Below are positions 60,958 through 64,000 of a stretch of DNA of 64,000 bases, piece by piece. The first letter of the stretch is position 1. Each line of letters begins with the position of its first letter. The position numbers were made by a program, and so were the translations under genes. The notes under the pieces are model-generated. The model was not told the origin of the DNA, ran no database searches, and was given only the letters and a program-made list of their open reading frames with translations. The DNA comes from Candidatus Mediterraneibacter guildfordensis (GTDB lineage Bacteria > Bacillota > Clostridia > Lachnospirales > Lachnospiraceae). The stretch covers positions 124,001 to 188,000 of the forward strand of contig DXIS01000017.1 of assembly GCA_019112735.1 (NCBI GenBank), written 5' to 3'.

Positions 60958-62628
60958 ATGGAAAACGAAACAGTATCAAAGAATTTTATCGAGCAGGAGA
61001 TCGATAAGGATCTCAGGGAAGGAGTGTACGATCATGTATGCACGAGATTCCCGCCTGAGCCCAACGGTTATCTGCATATCGGACATGCCAAATCCATCCT
61101 TCTGAATTATGGACTTGCCAGAGAATACGGCGGCACGTTTCATATGCGTTTTGACGATACCAATCCGACAAAGGAACGAATGGAATTCGTGGATTCCATC
61201 AAAGAAGATATTAAATGGCTGGGAGCAGACTGGGGCGAGCATCTCTATTTTGCTTCCGACTATTTTGACCAGATGTACGAGTGCGCGGTGAAGCTGATCA
61301 AAAAGGGCAAAGCATTCGTCTGCGACCTGACCGCTGAAGAGATGAGAGCGTACCGCGGCACCCTTACAGAACCGGGAAAGGAAAGTCCGTACCGGAACCG
61401 TTCCGTAGAAGAGAACCTGCAGCTCTTTGAAGAGATGCGCAAAGGCAAATACGCGGACGGAGAGAAAGTGCTCCGTGCGAAGATCGATATGGCCTCCCCG
61501 AATATTAATATGAGAGACCCGATCATTTATCGCGTGGCGCATATGACCCACCACAATACAGGGGACAAGTGGTGCATCTATCCGATGTACGATTTCGCAC
61601 ATCCGATTGAGGACGCCATCGAAGGGATCACACATTCCATCTGTACGCTGGAGTTTGAGGATCACCGCCCGCTCTATGACTGGGTTGTCCGTGAATGTGA
61701 ATTTGAGAATCCGCCGCGTCAGATCGAGTTCGCCAAACTGTATCTGACGAATGTGGTGACCGGAAAGCGCTATATCAAGAAGCTGGTTGAAGACGGCATT
61801 GTGGACGGGTGGGACGACCCCCGCCTTGTATCCATCGCAGCGCTCCGCAGACGTGGCTTTACACCGGAGTCCATCAAGATGTTCATTGACCTGTGCGGCG
61901 TATCCAAGGCGCAGAGTTCCGTGGATTATGCGATGCTCGAATACTGCATCCGCGAGGATCTGAAGATGAAGAAGCCCCGTATGATGGCCGTTCTTGATCC
62001 GATCAGACTGGTGATCGACAACTATCCGGAAGACCAGGTGGAATACCTGGATGTGGCCAACAATCTGGAGAATGAAGAACTCGGAAGTCGGAAAGTTCCC
62101 TTCGGACGGGAACTGTTCATCGAGAGAGAGGACTTCATGGAAGAGCCTCCGAAGAAATATTTCCGTCTCTTCCCGGGCAATGAAGTGCGCCTGATGCATG
62201 CATATTTTGTAAAATGCACCGGCTTTGAGAAGGATGAGAACGGGAACGTTACGGTCGTACACTGCACTTACGATCCGGAGACAAAAGCAGGCAGCGGATT
62301 TACCGGAAGAAAAGTAAAAGGCACGATCCACTGGGTGCCGGCTGCTTATGCGCAGAAAGCGGAAGTCAGACTGTATGAGAATCTGGTGGACGAGGAAAAG
62401 GGCGTATATAACAAGGAAGACGGTTCGCTGAACCTGAACCCCAATTCGCTGACGGTGATCAAAGATGCGCTTGTAGAGCCGAGTTTTGAAGGATACGGCG
62501 CGTATGACAGCTTCCAGTTCGTCCGGAACGGATATTTCTGCATTGATGCACATGATTCCACGCCGGAGCATCTGGTGTTTAACCGGATCGTTTCTCTGAA
62601 GAGTTCATTCAGGCTGCCGCAGAAATAA
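60958..62628 (+). CDS. glnS: Glutamine--tRNA ligase
   Basis: 556 aa, class Ib synthetase. The HIGH motif is in [17 protein letters not shown] (about residues 32-48) with FDDTNPTKE near 72, and the anticodon-binding beta-barrels end with [20 protein letters not shown] near 395 and the C-terminal wording [11 protein letters not shown]. The position of the KMSKS loop reads [15 protein letters not shown] near 263, where E. coli-type GlnRS has VMSKRKL, so the Met-Ser of the loop is Thr-Gly. The GWDDPRL that follows is conserved. GAGGAG precedes the ATG at 60958. Many Firmicutes lack GlnRS and use GatCAB, so this gene is of a type often spread by transfer. Confidence 0.95.
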   Translation: MENETVSKNFIEQEIDKDLREGVYDHVCTRFPPEPNGYLHIGHAKSILLNYGLAREYGGTFHMRFDDTNPTKERMEFVDSIKEDIKWLGADWGEHLYFASDYFDQMYECAVKLIKKGKAFVCDLTAEEMRAYRGTLTEPGKESPYRNRSVEENLQLFEEMRKGKYADGEKVLRAKIDMASPNINMRDPIIYRVAHMTHHNTGDKWCIYPMYDFAHPIEDAIEGITHSICTLEFEDHRPLYDWVVRECEFENPPRQIEFAKLYLTNVVTGKRYIKKLVEDGIVDGWDDPRLVSIAALRRRGFTPESIKMFIDLCGVSKAQSSVDYAMLEYCIREDLKMKKPRMMAVLDPIRLVIDNYPEDQVEYLDVANNLENEELGSRKVPFGRELFIEREDFMEEPPKKYFRLFPGNEVRLMHAYFVKCTGFEKDENGNVTVVHCTYDPETKAGSGFTGRKVKGTIHWVPAAYAQKAEVRLYENLVDEEKGVYNKEDGSLNLNPNSLTVIKDALVEPSFEGYGAYDSFQFVRNGYFCIDAHDSTPEHLVFNRIVSLKSSFRLPQK

Positions 62629-62647
62629 ACGGGGACAGATCAGGAAG

Positions 62648-64000
62648 ATGTATGAACTGACGATCAGTCTCAGACAGGGGGAGAAGACGCCTCTGTATGA
62701 GCAGATATATGATTATATTAAGAATGAGATCAGAGAGGGAAGGATTTCCAGCGGGGAAAAACTTCCCTCTACCAGACTTCTGAGCCGGCATCTGGATATC
62801 AGCAGAAGCACCGTGGAACTGGCATATGAGCAGCTTCTGTCCGAGGGGTATATCGAATCAAAGCCGCAGAGAGGCTACTATGTGTCGCAGATCGATGGCC
62901 TGTACCAGATTCGTGCCACGAAGCCTTCCGGGAAGGGATCTGTAAAAGACGAGAGACAGGCGTACCGGTATGACTTCACACCAAACGGCGTCGACCTGAA
63001 CAGTTTCCCGTACAATACATGGCGCAAGCTTTCCAGGGAATGTCTGCTGGATGACCGCGCGGAACTGTTCCGGCTCGGGTGCCCCCAGGGGGAACCGGGA
63101 CTCCGCTCGGCGATCTGCAGTTATCTCCATCAGGCCAGAGGGGTGAACTGCAGTCCGGACCAGATCATCGTCGGCGCAGGAAACGATTATCTGATGATGC
63201 TCCTGTGCGCCGTTCTCGGGACCGGACACCGGGTCGCACTGGAGAATCCGACCTACAGGCAGGCGTACCGGCTGTTTACCAATCTGTCTTTTGATACACG
63301 CACAGTCGACATGGACGCGCGGGGGATGCGGGTGGATGAACTGGAGCGTTCCGGCGCGGACCTTGCTTTTGTCATGCCGTCCCATCAGTATCCGCTGGGG
63401 ACTGTCATGCCGATCCGCCGGAGGATGGAACTGCTCCGGTGGGCATCAGAAGCAGAAGGACGGTATATCATTGAAGATGACTATGACAGTGAATTCCGGT
63501 ATAAAGGGAAGCCTATCCCGGCCCTCCAGGGCTATGACGCAGACGGGAAAGTGATCTACATTGGTACATTTTCCAAATCCATCGCGCCGGCCATACGGAT
63601 GAGCTATATGGTCCTCCCGGAAAAAGTATGTGAAATGTACCATAAGCGGTGCGGATTCATCAGCTCTACGGTATCCAAAGTAGATCAGCTGATCCTGCAG
63701 AAGTTTATTGAAGAGGGATATTATGAAAGACATCTGAACAAGATGCGCGCGCTGTACCGGAGCCGGCATGACGTCCTGCTGTCCGGGTTAAAAGAGATGG
63801 GAGATGAGTATACGGTCTCCGGAGAAAACGCCGGCGTCCATCTGCTGGTCCATTTCAGGGACGGAAGGCCGGAGCGTGAACTGATCCGCCTTGCAGCAGA
63901 AAAAGGAGTAAAAGTATACGGACTTTCAGAGTACTATGTAGACGGCGCCCGCGCGACGGAGGAGTCTGTCATCCTGCTCGGGTACGCCAATATGGATGAA
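62648..64000 (+). CDS. MocR/PdxR-type GntR regulator with aminotransferase-like domain (3' end beyond window)
   Basis: 451 codons are visible and the frame is still open at the window edge. The N-terminal GntR winged helix reads PLYEQIYDYIKNEIREG, LPSTRLLSRHLDISRSTVEL and EGYIESKPQRGYYV. The rest is a fold-type I aminotransferase domain with IVGAGNDYLMMLL, IIEDDYDSEFRYKG and the pyridoxal-phosphate lysine in GTFSKSIAPAIRMSYMV. Such MocR-family proteins use pyridoxal phosphate as effector; PdxR activates vitamin B6 synthesis genes, but other members control unrelated transport or amino-acid genes. The target, probably divergent or downstream, is not visible. The ribosome binding site before 62648 is weak. 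Confidence 0.9.
   Translation, partial: MYELTISLRQGEKTPLYEQIYDYIKNEIREGRISSGEKLPSTRLLSRHLDISRSTVELAYEQLLSEGYIESKPQRGYYVSQIDGLYQIRATKPSGKGSVKDERQAYRYDFTPNGVDLNSFPYNTWRKLSRECLLDDRAELFRLGCPQGEPGLRSAICSYLHQARGVNCSPDQIIVGAGNDYLMMLLCAVLGTGHRVALENPTYRQAYRLFTNLSFDTRTVDMDARGMRVDELERSGADLAFVMPSHQYPLGTVMPIRRRMELLRWASEAEGRYIIEDDYDSEFRYKGKPIPALQGYDADGKVIYIGTFSKSIAPAIRMSYMVLPEKVCEMYHKRCGFISSTVSKVDQLILQKFIEEGYYERHLNKMRALYRSRHDVLLSGLKEMGDEYTVSGENAGVHLLVHFRDGRPERELIRLAAEKGVKVYGLSEYYVDGARATEESVILLGYANMDE

Noticed and set aside
60976-62571. 531-codon open frame antisense to glnS
   Set aside because: The plus strand encodes an unmistakable GlnRS with all class I motifs; the antisense translation shows no domain.
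1-64000. CRISPR arrays, prophage or rRNA operons
   Set aside because: No regularly spaced direct repeats, phage structural genes or rRNA sequence were noticed on reading the window.

Overview
The window is gene-dense, moderately GC-rich DNA with strong AGGAGG-type ribosome binding sites and sigma-A-like promoters. Its gene content (PolC, SigH, Mini-RNase III, a cysE-cysS-mrnC-rlmB-sigH order, rho-rpmE-prmC-prfA, ferredoxin-linked redox enzymes, an HPr without Ser46) suggests an anaerobic clostridial Firmicute, most likely of the Lachnospiraceae. The assignment rests on gene content and motif wording, not on a database search. No phage, CRISPR array, rRNA or intact insertion sequence is visible.

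Bases 2-9010 hold the most unusual locus: the C-terminus of HdrA, an MvhD/FlxD-like protein, two iron-sulfur proteins of the FlxC/FlxB (FrhB/AsrA) type, a FlxA/AsrB-like FAD/NAD(P) protein, a soluble fumarate-reductase-type iron-sulfur protein and flavoprotein, a compact AspT/YidE-type transporter, and both subunits of a class I fumarase. There is no membrane anchor. The inferred role is cytosolic conversion of malate to fumarate to succinate, with NAD(P)H oxidation possibly bifurcated between ferredoxin and fumarate. A long hairpin separates the transporter from the fumarase genes and a bidirectional terminator closes the locus.

Bases 9068-13882 hold a broken Rpn/PD-(D/E)XK gene, a galK-galT operon on the minus strand and a divergent AraC-type regulator. 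Bases 13875-33885 are mostly housekeeping: tcdA, rarA, DUF4364 and YhcC-type radical SAM genes, rho, rpmE, a DUF1385 protein, prmC, prfA, a DUF2156 protein, two aminotransferases, a DUF368 lipid-carrier transporter, ispG, polC and glyA.

Bases 34025-40796 carry aroD and then a second distinctive cluster: phenylacetate-CoA ligase, indolepyruvate:ferredoxin oxidoreductase alpha and beta, an ACT protein, a second phenylacetate-CoA ligase and a second ACT protein. This is an aryl-2-oxoacid/aryl-acetyl-CoA/ferredoxin module with a duplicated ligase-plus-sensor pair. It is followed by a cold shock gene, cysK, ptsH-ptsI, a nuclease-helicase fusion, a LysR regulator and a divergent DUF1461 membrane protein, then purL.

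Bases 52255-60300 contain tRNA-Val and tRNA-Met and then a long run of tightly packed plus-strand genes from an acidic membrane protein through ispF, a GNAT protein, cysE, cysS, mrnC, rlmB, sigH and a CPBP protease to dtd. A minus-strand tRNA-Thr, a small unrecognised protein, glnS and a MocR-type regulator cut by the window edge finish the sequence. Gene starts were moved from the longest reading frame to the start codon with the best ribosome binding site wherever the sequence allowed.
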